Origin: Parus major
Lineage: Eukaryota > Chordata > Aves > Passeriformes > Paridae
NCBI RefSeq assembly: GCF_001522545.3
Contig: NC_031781.1
Location: 7,755,487 to 7,819,486 of the forward strand
Length of the DNA: 64,000 nucleotides
Reading direction: 5' to 3'
Part shown: one piece after another, positions 1 to 13,885 of the stretch
Layout of the letters: the number at the start of each line of letters is the position of its first letter
Numbering within the stretch: the stretch's first letter is position 1
Translations under genes and position numbers: made by a program
The notes under the pieces: generated by a model
Seen by the model: the letters and a program-made list of their open reading frames with translations, nothing else
The model's database searches: none
What the model was told of the DNA's origin: nothing

Positions 1-2181
1 GTTTCCACTAAAAGCAGTAGAAGTTATGAACAGTAAGAAAAGGTAGTCAGGTCCCTGTGGTTTACTAAGATGTTCATTAGAAATTTATTGAAACACTAGC
101 TAATATTGTTTTTAATTAGCAGATGCATAGTACGTCTAGAATTTTTTTTCAAAGTTTATCATGTATGTTACATCATTTGTCTCCCCAAAAATGCTATCTC
201 ATTTAAATCCTTAGATCATTGCTGTTATGTTTTACAAATCTCCATGAAGGAAGTAAGGTTTTTCTAAAAAATTATGAAAAATAATTCCTTTCTATACCAA
301 GACTAATTGACTGGAGCTTTAGAATTTGTTTGGCTTTTCAACAAGTCAATCACCTGCTTACCAGATTTATACAAGACTCGATGCTCTCACCTAGCATTTG
401 CAATTACCTTACACATATAAAACAAATAAAGTGTAATAAAATAAATGAAACTGTAATGAAAGTGAAAAGCTTTAAATAAAAACACTTTCCTATCAGCAGA
501 ATAAATGTACATCAGAGTCATGTCACCTTCACTGTGACATGGCAATTTAATGTCAGAACATTTACTTTATTCGCAAGATTCACTACAGTGTTTTTGTACA
601 GCAATAAAACCTTGCAAAATCTTGCAATCCCAGGGAAACCTCAAGCTTCCATGCACTCTTCAGCATTAAGAAATGCTTGAGAAGGAATAAGTCAAGGAGA
701 TGTGGAAATCTTTGACAGAGGAAATAAAACATCCATTTGTATCAGCAAACTGATAAGGGCAGCTGATTGACTTTATGGCAGAGAAGGCAGGATTATTTCT
801 ACCAGCAATCCAGCAGCACACACAACTCAGGCTCCCTTCCTCCTGCTGTTCTTGCAGCTACTAGGAATGTAATATATTACCTTATATATATATTACTGAA
901 AGTAATGTTGAAGGAGATAATTTAAAAATATTGACATTTTAAGGCATATTAACAAGAAATTACTGTTCTTGGTTAACTCATTTTCATAGACTGTTCTTAG
1001 TGCTTTACAGGAAGTGAATGGAACAGAAGAACTATACACCAGACAGGCATTTTCTTTCTAAATTCAAGCCATTCAGCCACACTACCTCCATTTACTAGAC
1101 CCAATCTCATCTCACAAGTAGAAACCTCCAAGTACAGCCGTTACATCAAGAACCCTGAGAATGGTTTCTATTCTCTCTAGTCATCACCCCACTGTAATAG
1201 ATTTCCAAAACAATACTGAAAAATAATTTCTTCTCTTTATTCAACCACTATAATTACAAGTAGCTGCTCAACACTTAAATTTAATTTTGATATATCGTAT
1301 TGTCAGACCAAATCCTTCGCAAGCTTTCATTGCTCTATCCGGTGCAGTGGAATGCACAGTGATGCAATCAGTATGTAATGACCAAGGCTGAAAAGTAAAC
1401 ATAACACCACACAGATGCATAAATAATGTATCATTTCCTGAACTCGATTCTGACATAAGGTTTCACCAACACAAGCTTAAAGAGAGATGTGGTGTTAATT
1501 TTTCCATTTTGCATATTGGAACACATGAGAAATACAACCATATGAAGCATGAGAGGGTCAAATTCCATCCACTGGAAATTTTCCAGAAACACATTATATT
1601 AACCAGATCAAGGCAAAATTGATATTTTGCACTGTAAATTGCCTATAAACATTGGGCATGGAGACATTGATGTTGTCAACAGAAATCAGCACTTCTCTTC
1701 GTGGTTTTTCACAGTCAGATCTCAGAGAATACTTTTTAAGTCAAGCATCAAATTTGTGGCCTTGAATACAAGTTCCCTGGTATGTAATGTATCACTTAAA
1801 CAGATCACTTTAAGAACATTCATTTTTCAACCACCTAACTCAGTAACTTACAAACTGTAGAAATTCTCCTGGAATAAGGCTCAAAGTCTATCTGAAATAC
1901 AGAAGAGATATACTTGAAGCTTTTCTTTCCAACTGTAAGAAAACAGGGGTGCTGATGTAGTAACTGTGCAGAGGTCTTCAAATTCTATTGTTTTTTTCCT
2001 CACCCTAAACAGCAAATATTTCATGGATACAACTGGGGTGAGCAATGTATCCTCTGGTAGAAAAGGAAGGAACCACCAGCTCTTTGTGGGAACAGATCCA
2101 TTACACATTCTGGAAGACACACACTGGAACAGAAGTGAATTTTCTTAGGAAACTTTTCAAAAAATTGAGAAACAAACTCAC
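1..2181 (-). other. Partial ERC2 intron downstream of exon F
   Basis: AT-rich intronic DNA following the exon F donor; the intron continues off the left edge. Short open frames exist on both strands (for example 1268-1456 and 1627-1860), but they resemble nothing I know and have no coding-like bias. A short TA-rich tract is at about 880-892. I see no further exon, RNA gene or mobile element. Confidence 0.7.
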
Positions 2182-2317
2182 TTGCAAATGTTGAGAGTTG
2201 TCGGTCATGTTGTCCTCTCGCCTACGAACTTCTTCCAACAGCTGTGCATTCTTCTTTTTCTCCAGTTGCTGATTGTGCTTCAGATTGGCAACCTTCTTGT
2301 TTTGGTCCTTCATATGT
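2182..2317 (-). CDS. ERC2: ERC2 internal coding exon F (1 base + 45 codons, coiled coil)
   Basis: Last ERC2 exon in the window, minus strand. One base completes the codon begun in exon E (AG+A, arginine); the exon then reads HMKDQNKKVANLKHNQQLEK and ends DNMTDNSQHLQ. The length is 136 bases. The acceptor is AATTCTTAG|ACATATG and the donor is TTGCAA|GTGAGTTT. It ends in phase 0, which fits the known ERC2 alternative continuations after HLQ. The residues HNQQLEKKKNAQLLEEVRRRED are ERC2-type where ERC1 has KEQVEKKKSAQMLEEARRRED, which settles the paralogue. The direct E-F join gives AELE-RHMKDQ, lacking SLTL found before RHMKDQ in mammalian ERC2. The differences DNMTDN versus DSMADN are small. 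Further 3' exons are beyond base 1. Confidence 0.95.
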
Positions 2318-5300
2318 CTAAGAATTGCACACACACACCCATTAGTGTTAATGACTGCAATCACCTCTTTTGCAATAGAGATTAATTTTGTGACTACAAC
2401 ACAGGACAACGATTCTCCAGCAGACACAAGTTTTCCAAGCATCAGTTATAACAATAAAACTTCATCTTGTTTTCAAGATGGCATATCAAAACAGCTTTCA
2501 AGTATAGAGCAGTAAAGCAATTGCTTGGGTTTACAAGATTTCCCCCTTTTTATGATTTCCTCACAAAACTCATTCATATTCTGAGCTCTATGCAGAAAAA
2601 TTGTTGAAAAAGATTACCTAACAATCCTTACACATTCTGCATTCAGAAACAATTTTAATAGGGGCTTCAAGGAGCATTAATTTCAAAGGAAGCAGAAGGT
2701 GAAGGTGATGACTAATGTATGTTGTAAAATTATATTTTTTAAAACCTGGGCTACAAATACAGTGTTCAGGATTAAAGTGTGATGGGTTAGAAGGTCAGGT
2801 CATAAATATGCCATGAAAAATAAAGGATGCCTTTACAAATAGCTTTGTAAGTGACAAAAACATTTCTATCATTTTTAATAATGGGACTTCTTTCTACAAA
2901 ATATAATCAACAAACAAATTTATGAGCTATTCCTAAGGAAATTAAACAATCTTTGCCACCCTTATATGTTTTCTTTTGTTAAGACTGTAGTAATAAAAAA
3001 TAATTAATTGTTTCAATTTTAATTATCTTTTATTGTGGTTGTTATTCATTAAGTTAGCAGAAGTATTTCTGAGACTTAGCATACACCTTTTTAAGAAAGA
3101 AGGCAAACTAATTTTTTTCTGTCAGGTGATGAAAGCATATCTTTGCAGTAATACTTCCTACCTGCTTGAATTCTTATTTTCCAGACTTTCTTTGACTTGG
3201 AGGAATTTTCTCCCTTTTATCTATAAAAAATAAAAGTCACGTGCAAATTCCTAATGAGATCTACTCACTAATCCTATTGTGGCAAATGAAGAGAATATTA
3301 TTCAATGCCCAAAAGGATCACTGAGAATCCCTCCTTTGCTTCTACATCAGAAGCAGTGAAAAAAGTTATAAAATACATTTCTTGCGCAAATTTCAGTATG
3401 CTAAAGAAATTGGGTCATTCAATATTTACTTCTACCACTGATTTTTTTTTTGTCCTACCAGGTTTTTTTCACTATTAATTTATGCCGAAAAATTAACCAT
3501 TAATTTGCAATCAATAAATGTGTCATGGTATTAAAAATTCTTAAAAGACGCTTCATGTAAAAGTTTGTAAGTACGGCAATTAGAGAAAATCCAATCAATT
3601 ATAACTAAAAAAAAAGTGCCATAAACTTGCCCAGGAAAAAAAACCCATGGACAACTAGTTTGAATATAGGTTATTTGCTTGCAACTTCAAGTGAAAATCA
3701 GTTCAGTGTCTTGAGTCTGTCTCATAATTGTAAGCGTGGAGTTACTCAGCATAAAACCAAAATGAATATTGGAAAAAAAATACTTCCACAACTTCATATA
3801 TAAATGTTCTTGGCAGAAATTTTGGTGGTGTAATATGGCTTTGTGCTGTTGAAACATAAATTGGTTTCCAATCCCATGTTGAGTAAATGATAAATTCATT
3901 TACATTTAATATCTGTAAGAAGTTCCATTTTATGCCAATGCTAGCTGCTTCTTTCATCACCCCTACCTCACACAACTTCCCATTTCACCTTCCCTCTAAT
4001 GCCCCACTGAAAAGCAGAACACGGTAAAGCTGCAAAGGGAAAACATCTGGTGCCTGTGATATGCAAAATCTTGAAGAGAAGGAAATAAAAGCTCTGTCAT
4101 AGACTCTCAGTACCCTCCAACTGGCTACACACCTATGGAAATGAAAAGAGAATGGTTCTGCTACACTGCTTGAATTTAAAGCTCTAAGACAAAATTCATT
4201 AGGCAGAATAAAATAAATAAAAGACTACCACTTAAGAAATATGTTTTTAAAACCTGAAGTTTATATTTTGGGGTCTGCTCAGTAGAATTCCTCTTACCAT
4301 CACAAGATAATAATTTTCTGCTAATGTAGCATTTTCTGATAGTGTAATTGCCCCAGAGCAGGAAGATGAAATCCACAGCTCTCTCATTCTCTGCATTGTT
4401 ATACTTCATTTTGAAGTCGAGCATCTATTCTCTTCTAGGGTTAATTTTATTATTTTATTACTATTATTTTTCTATTCTATTTTAGGTCCATTCTTTAACA
4501 TCTAACCAGACATTACAGTCATCCCAAGCTAGTTAAAACCACCACTCTGCTGCATTTTTGATTTTACAAACTTCATGGAACTGGAAAGCCAGGCTACAAA
4601 CCAGTTCTGAAGCTGTGGACTCCAGTCCATAGTACACTGAAGGAGTGCCAACACCACATTTCGCTTAAAGAAATGATTTTCTGAGCTCATAAATATTTAA
4701 GAAACAAAGCAGACTTCAAAAAGCAGCATAGATGACTAACTCTCTGCACAGATGCTTTAAAGTAGGGTTAATGACAGTTTTCAAGATAAATTTGCATTTG
4801 TTTGTGTCCCTCTGGTTAAAGTCAGTCAGCAACTGTTATAGAATATCAAGCAGCTTAGGAACATTCAAATGTTCCAAAGAAGAAATCCAAAGAATTCAGA
4901 GTGAAACTAAACTATCTTAAAAACAGAGCTAGAATATAAACATATCTTGAATAGTTTAAAATAAAAATAAATTTTAAAAAAAAATTGTAAGGAAATTAGT
5001 TCTGTTCTGTTCCAGAATTACGAATTAAAGGATGATATCCTAGGCATCTCCTAACTCTTTAGATAACTCAATATCAGAGAAGCCATATCTAGGCAAACAC
5101 CCCATGCCATATAAATACTAGATACCAATAATATTGGCAGTTAATAAAGAAAATATGAACACTAGGAAAAAGAAAAACATCTAAATAAAATCTTATTATT
5201 TTAGTACATTAGACATTCTCTTGTTCCTAAAGAAGAGAAAAAGCTAATATAAAGCAACATACTCTTCTAGAAGCTACCTTACTACTCATTAAATTAAGCT

Positions 5301-7321
5301 TATTAATTTGTTATACCTAGATTAAGCGATTGCTCTTAACTGAATTCACTTTAGATATGGTACTCCATAAAAATCAGCCTCTTACTGAATCTTTCTGACC
5401 TGGGATAATTGTTTATAATCTTTCTCAATGAACAGAATGCTCCAGAGTAATTAATTTGCACCTCAACTGGGAACTAGACTTAAAATCAGGTATCTGAATG
5501 ATAGCAATGCCTACACCTCTGTTTTCCTCAGTTTTTCAAGAAAAGTGGCCTGAGAATGCCAGTGCTGGAGTCAACAGACCGCAGCAGCTCTGACTTCCCT
5601 GCTGCTGAAGAACCATCATCTAGGACTGCTGAATGTTTAGATACACTTAGTGTATCACAGGTCCAAGCAAGACAGGAAAAGACAAAACATTCCCAAACCC
5701 TTTAGCTTTATCTCTTATGACATCCAGTCCAAAGGACTTAGAGCCCATCAGTCTTCCTGAGCAAACAGCAAGATGCCCTTACCTCAAATGCATTTTTCAT
5801 TCTATTTAATCTTTTAACTGAAATATCTTCAGTGCCATAGAGACCCAGACCCTGGACCAGCAGAAAGATAAACAGCAAAACAGTAGCATCACTTAGTTTC
5901 TGCTGGTATATAATGGGTATATAATGGAATATAACTGTAATGACTGCACTTTAACCACGTTTGGGGCTTTTTCTTGTTCTGAAGCTGCACACAAATTGAT
6001 CTCACAGGTCTAACTATAGGACATTTAGTTCCTTTAGTTCAGCTTTTTAAGACAAATATTAAACACTAAGTTCCTGCACATCCATGCATAGCATTGAGAT
6101 GTTATTTTACAGTAGGGTGTGTTGTCTAACCTCCAAAGCTTTCATCTCTGATAGCTATAGAAAATCACACTATTTCATTAAATTCCCTGCTTTAATTAGC
6201 CACCTGGGTACCTTGGCCACAAAGCTGGTAACGTCAGCCAAGAATAAGCGTTACATGTTAGTACAGCCTTTATTTCACAAAGGGTTTTTTTCCCCACAAA
6301 GCATCCAAAAAATGCAGACATGCAAAATACTCCCATGAGCAAAATATGTAACATTTTCTACAGGAATATGTCCCTGGAATAATTTTAATCACTTTAAACA
6401 GCATTGCAATGGGACCAGCTGTCTGCAAGTCAATCAAATAAATTCTACAGTGTGCTAGGAAGCTGTGCTCCTCAACAATTAAAAGTTAAAAAAATCAGAG
6501 TGCAAAGAATGTTTTCAGGGAAACAAATAAAAAAATATATCAACCCCAAATCAAACTAACTAGATCTTTTTTATGAAATACAAATTAGTCAAAACAAATA
6601 ATCAATATAAAATAAAAAAATCTCAAAAATGTGTTTTAAAATTCAATATAGTATATTTGTTTTAAATATAAAAACATCACCCAATGTTCTAGGTAGGCAC
6701 TGGGTAGAATATTACCATCAACATTCTTTGGAATTATTATCTCTTTCTCCTTTATAAATAGTCCACACTTTTACAAAGAATTCATGTATGTGATCAATGA
6801 AACAAATCTAAACATCTTCCTAGGCACTCTGGGTCTCAGCAGTTAGTCATGCAGAAGACCTGATCCTGTAAATCCCAACCATGTGAATGTCCATTCCAAA
6901 TTACAATACTTCAGTGAGATTCAGTAGAAATATTCAGAGTCTATGCAGGTGCTTCACTGCGTCATGACTAAACCAGCATAAGGGCAATGCTTCAAAATTC
7001 AGGTCTAATTTCATTGAAATCCAAAAGCTAGAATTTTATTGATATAAGCAAGTTAAGTATTGTTTCTGACATTTTCATGGAATACAAATGCATTTGCTAC
7101 TACCTATCTATAAACCTGAGAAACAAAGCTGGGTTGGACTCAAAGAGACTAAAATCACAAGACATGTTAAGAGGGGTACTGACAGACACATTCCTGACAC
7201 AAGCAAGGACACTGCTTATTCATTTACAGCCCAGAGATGGATTTTTCTGTAGAAAACAAATATTATCAGGATAAGAAAACCTCTACCTGTGACAGGCAGA
7301 ATTTTTAATATAACAAAGAAA

Positions 7322-7377
7322 AATAAAATATATATATTTATATATTTTTTTTAAAATAAAATAAATTAATGCTCAGA
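7322..7377. repeat. TA/A-rich low-complexity tract
   Basis: Composed almost entirely of A and T, with TATATATATTTATATAT followed by a T run and AAAATAAAATAAAT units. Simple sequence, no coding content. Confidence 0.8.
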
Positions 7378-10300
7378 CTATGGCAAACTCCATGTCACAG
7401 TTCACCTGCTCATCAGACCTGGGAGGTACCCCTCTGTGTTCCCTCCACATCTCTTTGATAGAAAGAACTGGAAACAAAATGACTAACACAAACATGGGAC
7501 AAAAAAAAATCATCCAAAGCAAGTAGTATTAAAAAAAAATTAATATATAAAAAAGTAAAAAATTAATTCATATATCCCTAATTCTCCAGTTGAATGCAAA
7601 AAGGCCATCATGCCCAGAACTAGCAGCTAAGATAAATGAATTTTAGTAAATTCAATGTTTTCATTACACTCCCATCTCCTATTACTGGTAGGTTACATAG
7701 CTATTTCAGTTTCACCCGAAGGAGCAGGCTTGTAGCCCACAGAGACCTGTAGGTCTCAAAAACACTCTTCTTCCCATCCCCTTAAACTCCCTCCCCCTTC
7801 TAAATCTCATCATTTCAACTGCCTGAAGGCTGGCTTCAAGTTTCATAATACTCATATTATGACAATTCTTCAGTGAGACAATTACTTTGCCTCCAAATGC
7901 AGCACAAGAAAATGTTATTGTCCTGGGACAACTGAGAGCTCTGCCTGGTAGAAATAAAGCAAGTGTCACAGAAGTCACTGAAACATTTCTCACCTCAAAG
8001 GCAACAATGTGGGAGGAAGGGCTTTACCTAACACACACTCCGGGAAGTTTTCCAAAATCTTTATTTAAGAACTGTTTAGTCTGACACAGTTCCCTCCAAA
8101 GCCCTGGAGAGATTCTAGAAATATCCACGTGAGGATAATGCATGAATGAAAGAGAAGTACTAAAATCCTGTTCCAAACTATGGTTCATGTCACTTTGTTT
8201 CAACGCAGACCAGCACTGCAACCACGGAAACTCCGACCCAGCGCACTGCACTGCTGCCTTCCTCAGCACATTCCTGCTGGATGACACTTTACATGAACAT
8301 GTGTGAAATTCATACCAGAAGACTCATCTGTCACACATCTTTCTCATACACCCAGGATTGCTGTGCATTTTCTTCTGATGTACTTCTTTAAAAAAAAAGA
8401 AAAAAGAAAAAGCACTGCTGATGACAGCACACTAGATGAGAAGGATATTTGATCTGATTTAATATGGCAATTGCTTGCTCAGCTATTATTTTAATTGAGA
8501 CCATTAGCAATAACTGTAACCAGTTACTGGAAATAATTTGTTGCCTGAAATTTGCAACCAAGAAGTTGCAGCCCTGCTACTGGTCCATCAAGTCCTTCCC
8601 AGCTGTAGTCCAGAAAAGTTTCTTCTTTAAAATACCAAACTAACAAAGCATCTCTGCACAAACAAACAAAAAAAACAGAAAAAAAAGCTCCACCACCTCC
8701 TGACTTCCAGTTTTTCTCTGCATCCACTGCTCCACAGCATGTCCAGCCCAGCCTGACAGCAATCAGGATCACATCTCCTCTGCAGCACTCCACATTTCAT
8801 TGCAATTTCCTTCTGGATCAAATCTTTTGACTGCAACTCCTGGCTCACCCTAGAAGTTCTCAGGATCAATCCAGCCATTACCATCCAACACATAAATCAA
8901 GCTTTCCATACTTTTGCAGTAACTTCTTCAGACCTCCAAATAAATCAGGTACACTTTGTATGACTCTTGTTTAGACATACAAGCTTCCCCTTATTATAAA
9001 TTCAGATCAGAGCACCACCACATTGCCCAGGCATGTTGCCCCTGCAAACTGTGAAAGCAAACAATATGAGTGGAAGGAGTGGTTCCACCAACAACCCAAT
9101 TCCTAAATTTAGTCTGTCCCCTGTCTCCTTTCAGTCACAGCTTTTGGAGGGCAAGCTGTGCTATCTCACAATGATTCTTCACTCACACTCCCCTCCACCA
9201 TGCACAGGGAATCCTGACAGCATTGAGCCCAGGCAGTCACCAAGCTCCCCAGGGAGCTCTGGGGGTATTTCATGCACAGGTTCAAGAGGTAAAGAAAACT
9301 GCCCTCCAGATCTTGCCCCTGAGGAAAACTCGTGGAGGCAGCAGGTCTGGAGAAGCATAAGAAATATTGATTTCTTGAACCAGTAATCATGAAAGGGAAG
9401 AGTAACAGCTCCTTCTGTTCTCTCTTCCCCTACACAGAGTTGTGGTGTCACATCCAACCAAATCCAAAGTTGATATTTTTCCTTCAGCGAGGCAGAGCTC
9501 TTTCCTCCTCATATCACTTCATTCTGCATTCTTACTTTACAGAGTATTTACCCTCCAAATCAAATATCAAAAAAAGCAGATCACTGAGAAATTACAAAAT
9601 AATCTTCCTTATTTAAATAATTCCTTTCTATTTTAACCTTTGTGTGGCTTTCAGCAAACTGAAAGGGAAAGTACAGAACAATGCTGACAAGTTCAGTAGT
9701 GAGTGGGATGAAATTGAACAAGAGTGCATCTTGTCCCAGAGCTCTGTTTGTATCTTTTTATTGTTCACTGCTTATTTTGTAATATAATATTTTCCTTTTT
9801 TTCCCCTTTAAAGAAGACTACCAAAGAAATAAACTTTCTACTTGATTATTTCTTTAAAAATTAAATTTACAAAAGTTTAAAAACACAAATAGAATCAGAT
9901 AAATTGAAATAATCTCATCTCAAAATGTCATCTCTTTCAAATTGTTTAAATGCTAAAGCATTGGTTTTGCATATGTAGCAAACAGACTAAAAGAGAATGA
10001 CATGTCAGCAATCTGCCTGTTATCCAACATGACAACTATGTTTCTCACTCAGAATAACCAGTCTCTCAGAAGAGTAATGTATATCACGGATTCTCTCAGT
10101 TTTCAGTAGTACCCTATCTCAATTTCTCCAGGGAAATTATCTTTGAACAACATATCACTCTGCCCTTGGAACCATCAAACTGACATTTGACAAAACTGTG
10201 GACGGCTTGGAGGTTAAATTTAAAACTCCACTGAACCTTCCCTTGCACATCTCACTGCGCTCTGGCCTCCCACAGAAACAATTTGGAAGGCCAACATCAG

Positions 10301-12418
10301 AACTGGTGGGAAACTTTCTAGCACTGGTCAGTACAGTTCACATGGAAAAAAATATCCATCTCCTCCTTATCTGCAGATAGAAAAGTTTGGGGAGTATATA
10401 ACATACTGTAACCTGCAGGTGTGGGGATGTCACTGTACTGATGGTTGTACTCAATATTTTTGTCTTGTACAGGCAGGTGCACATGGGGGCATTATGCCAA
10501 TGTATTGGATTATTTTGTTTGTCATCAGTACCAATAGCCTACCACGTCATGAAACAGAGGCAGCATTTTTCTAACCATGAAAACCTTATAGGAGTATGGA
10601 TGGCTAAAATGACAGCGAAGACCATACTGACCAGAAGAAATTATGGAAATTAATCTATCTGTTTCTTAAATTAAGCTTTGACCTTAATGAAGATTCAAGC
10701 TGAGAAAACTTAACACTCCACTGAATTCCCACAATAAATTCTAATCGTACTCTACAGCTTATCTGGGACTCTAGGGATGGAAGCTGGCAGAGTAATGAGG
10801 ACAGTTTGCTTCAACAAGGTCAGTTGGTTTTTTAGGTCAATAAAACATAACAGAAATTGCACCTCCAACTGCTGAACAAATGTTTCTGCATACCAATCAT
10901 TGAATTCCAGGGAAATCAACCATAATGTCAACCACATAGCATAATAATACCTTTCTTTAGGGTCTCTTGAGCTAGAGAGATTTTCAATCAATGATGAGTA
11001 TGCTCTGATAGAAATGCAAAGTGGTTACATTCAGACAATAATTTCATCATGGCCAATTCCATAATAAATACATTTAATTAACTTCTGGAAGAAAGAGATT
11101 CTGAAAACAAATTCTTGAAGTATTTTCACAATCTGCATGTAATAACTACCACTTCAAGCACATAAAAAAGGGCTTGAAGTGGATAGACAGTAAATTTAGA
11201 GTTCATCTAAGTCTTTACTTCAATCAATAAGCCTCAAATTTCAGAAACAAACCTTTCCAGCTGGAAAGTAACTTGTGATTGTGACATGTACTAAAGTACA
11301 TTAGGGGGAAAAACAGTCTTGTCAATCTTTTTGCAATGAGCCATCTTTTGCTGTGCAGTTTGAAGACATCCCTGTCAGAGACTTCTGACATGTCTGAACT
11401 GTGAAACATGAATTGTGCTTGGTTTTGAGGCTCAGACCAAAACTCTCCCAAGAGAAAACATCAAAAAGATGTTTTAAGACTTTGCTAACTTACAATTTAC
11501 AGCCACCCATAAGCATGAGAAAGAAAATTAACATCAAGGGCTACTAAGAGAAAAAAATGTCAACTAGATCAATTTTTACTTCCAAGAAGCAACACAAGAC
11601 ATGTTATACTTGAAAAGTTTACTCAGAAACAGTGTGCCAACAGCTAAACTAATCTACAACCTGGAAGAATTTAAAACACAAGCCTGACTAGATGAGGTTA
11701 CATACAAACACAGCATAAAAACACATACAGATAACTCCTTTAAACTTATGTGCTTGTCCAGAATCTGGGCAGCAAAACCAGCTAAAAGTCTCTGAACCAC
11801 TGCAACTCTTCATATTCTGTAAGCAGTAAAAGGGGCAATGGCAAAGTATTAAGAATAAGTCTCTGATCTTAGGTATAAATCTCTCTGCATACAATTGTCA
11901 CTGTTCATTACCTGCTGGGTTTGGTTGTCTACAAAAAAATTATTCCCAATGTTGAACTCTCAAAACAAAGACAACTTAAGCAAAACCAAAAGAAAAAAAA
12001 ATCTTCACACAAAACAACATATGAATTGAATATGTTGTTAATAAGCATTTTTTTTTCTTATAGGCATTTAAGAAAAAAGATTCATTTACTGGAAAGTTTC
12101 TGGTCTAGAAATGAAATGACCAAAAACTTCACAATAGGGACAAGTAGAATAAAAACAACAAAACACAAACAGAAGTTAATAATGTAGAATCAAAACAACT
12201 AAATAAATGAAGCATCAATGAAAACCTTCATTGTGGAAGGAGCATTAAGTAGGAGAGCAGAAAATACTGACCTGGAAGTCAAGCTGGTTGGAGTAGGGAT
12301 GAAAGCAGCAGTTTGGAGGAAAACAGATAAGGAGGAAGACAGCAAAAGAGAATAAAGGTAGGAACACATTAGTTCTTTAAAAATATAACAAGCAGATGTT
12401 ATATTAGCAGATTATTAG

Positions 12419-12468
12419 GAAAAAAAAAAAGAAAAAAAGAAAAAAAATAAAGGGAAGGGAAGGGAAAG
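12419..12468. repeat. Purine-only A/G low-complexity tract
   Basis: Runs of A broken by single G, then AAAGGGAAGGGAAGGGAAAG. One strand is almost purely purine, interrupted by a single T, so polypurine-polypyrimidine structure is possible. It is a simple repeat within the E-F intron. Confidence 0.75.
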
Positions 12469-13659
12469 CAAGAACTAAAATGAAATTTCTGCAGAGCTAT
12501 ATCCTTCCTGTGGTACTGAAGAAAACAAACTTTAAATCAAAAGGGCATCTTGTCATTGGTGGACAGTGGAAAGACATCCATATTTATAACCATTGAATTC
12601 CAAATTCACATAAACACCAAATAGAACAAATAAATTGCATGAATATTGGCAGCATTTGCTGCCACACAAACATCTCATTATATGCCACAAAGTCTTTCAT
12701 TTGAACTATCATAGGCTGGTGACCCTCATTCATTAGGTCTTCCAATGGAAGTTAAAGCAGCTAAACAATTTGGCAACTTGTTCAAAGGTATTTAGAAGTT
12801 CACAAAGCACTGTAGCTAATAATCAAAGATGAAGATTTGACACCCCACACAACCCAGGAAATGCAGCCCCTTCCAATGCTGACAGAAAATTTTTAATTCA
12901 GTATGAAGAAGAGAATTAACACTTCAGCACTGAAAATACTCTGCTTTTTGATAACTTTGCTTGTTTAAAAAATACCTAACACACCCTTCTCAAATAAGGA
13001 AGGCCAAAACAATCCCCACCCAGCTAGACTAGTCCTGAAATCTGTCCCTGACACACAGTACCTCGTGCATTTAGGAAAAGGAGCATATTTAACAGCCAAA
13101 AAAGTACTTTTATTTAAAATGCAGTTATTCCACATGCTGACGTTTTGTCTCTTGTGCCATGACCTGTCACTGCTGTGTGGACTTACCTTCATGAGAATTC
13201 AAATCCAAATCAATTCAGAATGGGTTAATTGTAGTCTGAATACCCCAAAAGCTTGAGTACACATCTATAGTGTTACACACCCCCTGCATATGAGAAGTCA
13301 GTACCAAAAAAACCCAAAACTTCTTGGTTAAGAACAAACAGGATTGTCCCATAGCTAATATAATATTTTTAAATGGACTTTTATATAGTTGCCATCCTTG
13401 CTGAGAAGCTACACTCAGCCAAACATGACCAACCAGCTCACATATCACTGGAGAAAAGTAGATTCAAGATTTTGCAATCTTCACTATGTTGGCATTACTT
13501 CCTTTCTCTTTTCAATCTAAATTTACCAATAGATAATTTATACTGTATTATGTGCCAGTGCTCTTTTACTGAAATCACTCTTCTTTCCCAACAGTGCTTA
13601 TCCCTTCCCACATATATACAGAACAAGCACCTCTACCCAGCTTTGTTTGGCCAGAGAAA

Positions 13660-13885
13660 TAAACCACTGTTCCTTAAACTCCTCCTGTGTCATGAGCACT
13701 TCATTCCTCCTTACCAGCCTTCTCTGCACCTGTTTCCAGTTTTGATTCAACTTCCTGGCATATGACTGATGAGCAGTACACAGCAGTGCTCCACACAGAG
13801 CCTTGCCAGCACCTGATGACATTAATACCTTCCTATCCTTACTGCAGGTATTTATTCTGACATATCAGGATTCACTCCTCATTCT
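13660..13885 (-). mobile_element. Old antisense CR1-like LINE remnant
   Basis: The plus strand here runs like the reverse complement of the CR1 reverse-transcriptase 3' region. It has the CTTCTCTGCACCTGTTTCCA motif (compare the CR1 antisense for 'leader of work gangs' style CTCTGGACCTGCTCCAG), followed by GTACACAGCAGTGCTCCACA and GAGCCTTGCCAGCACCTGAT at the expected relative spacing, then decayed sequence. It is much more diverged than the 28.5 kb copy, with small indels, so it is an older insertion. A chance open frame (13373-13765, plus strand) crosses it. The boundaries are uncertain and the family within CR1/L3 is not assignable by eye. Confidence 0.5.

Noticed and set aside
2101..2442. 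Whole minus-strand open frame around exon F as coding
   Set aside because: Only 2182-2317 matches ERC2; the flanks lie beyond the splice sites and lack similarity.
13373..13765. 130-codon plus-strand open frame, the longest in the window
   Set aside because: It overlaps an antisense CR1-like remnant, has no recognisable domain, and lies inside the ERC2 intron; best explained as chance openness.
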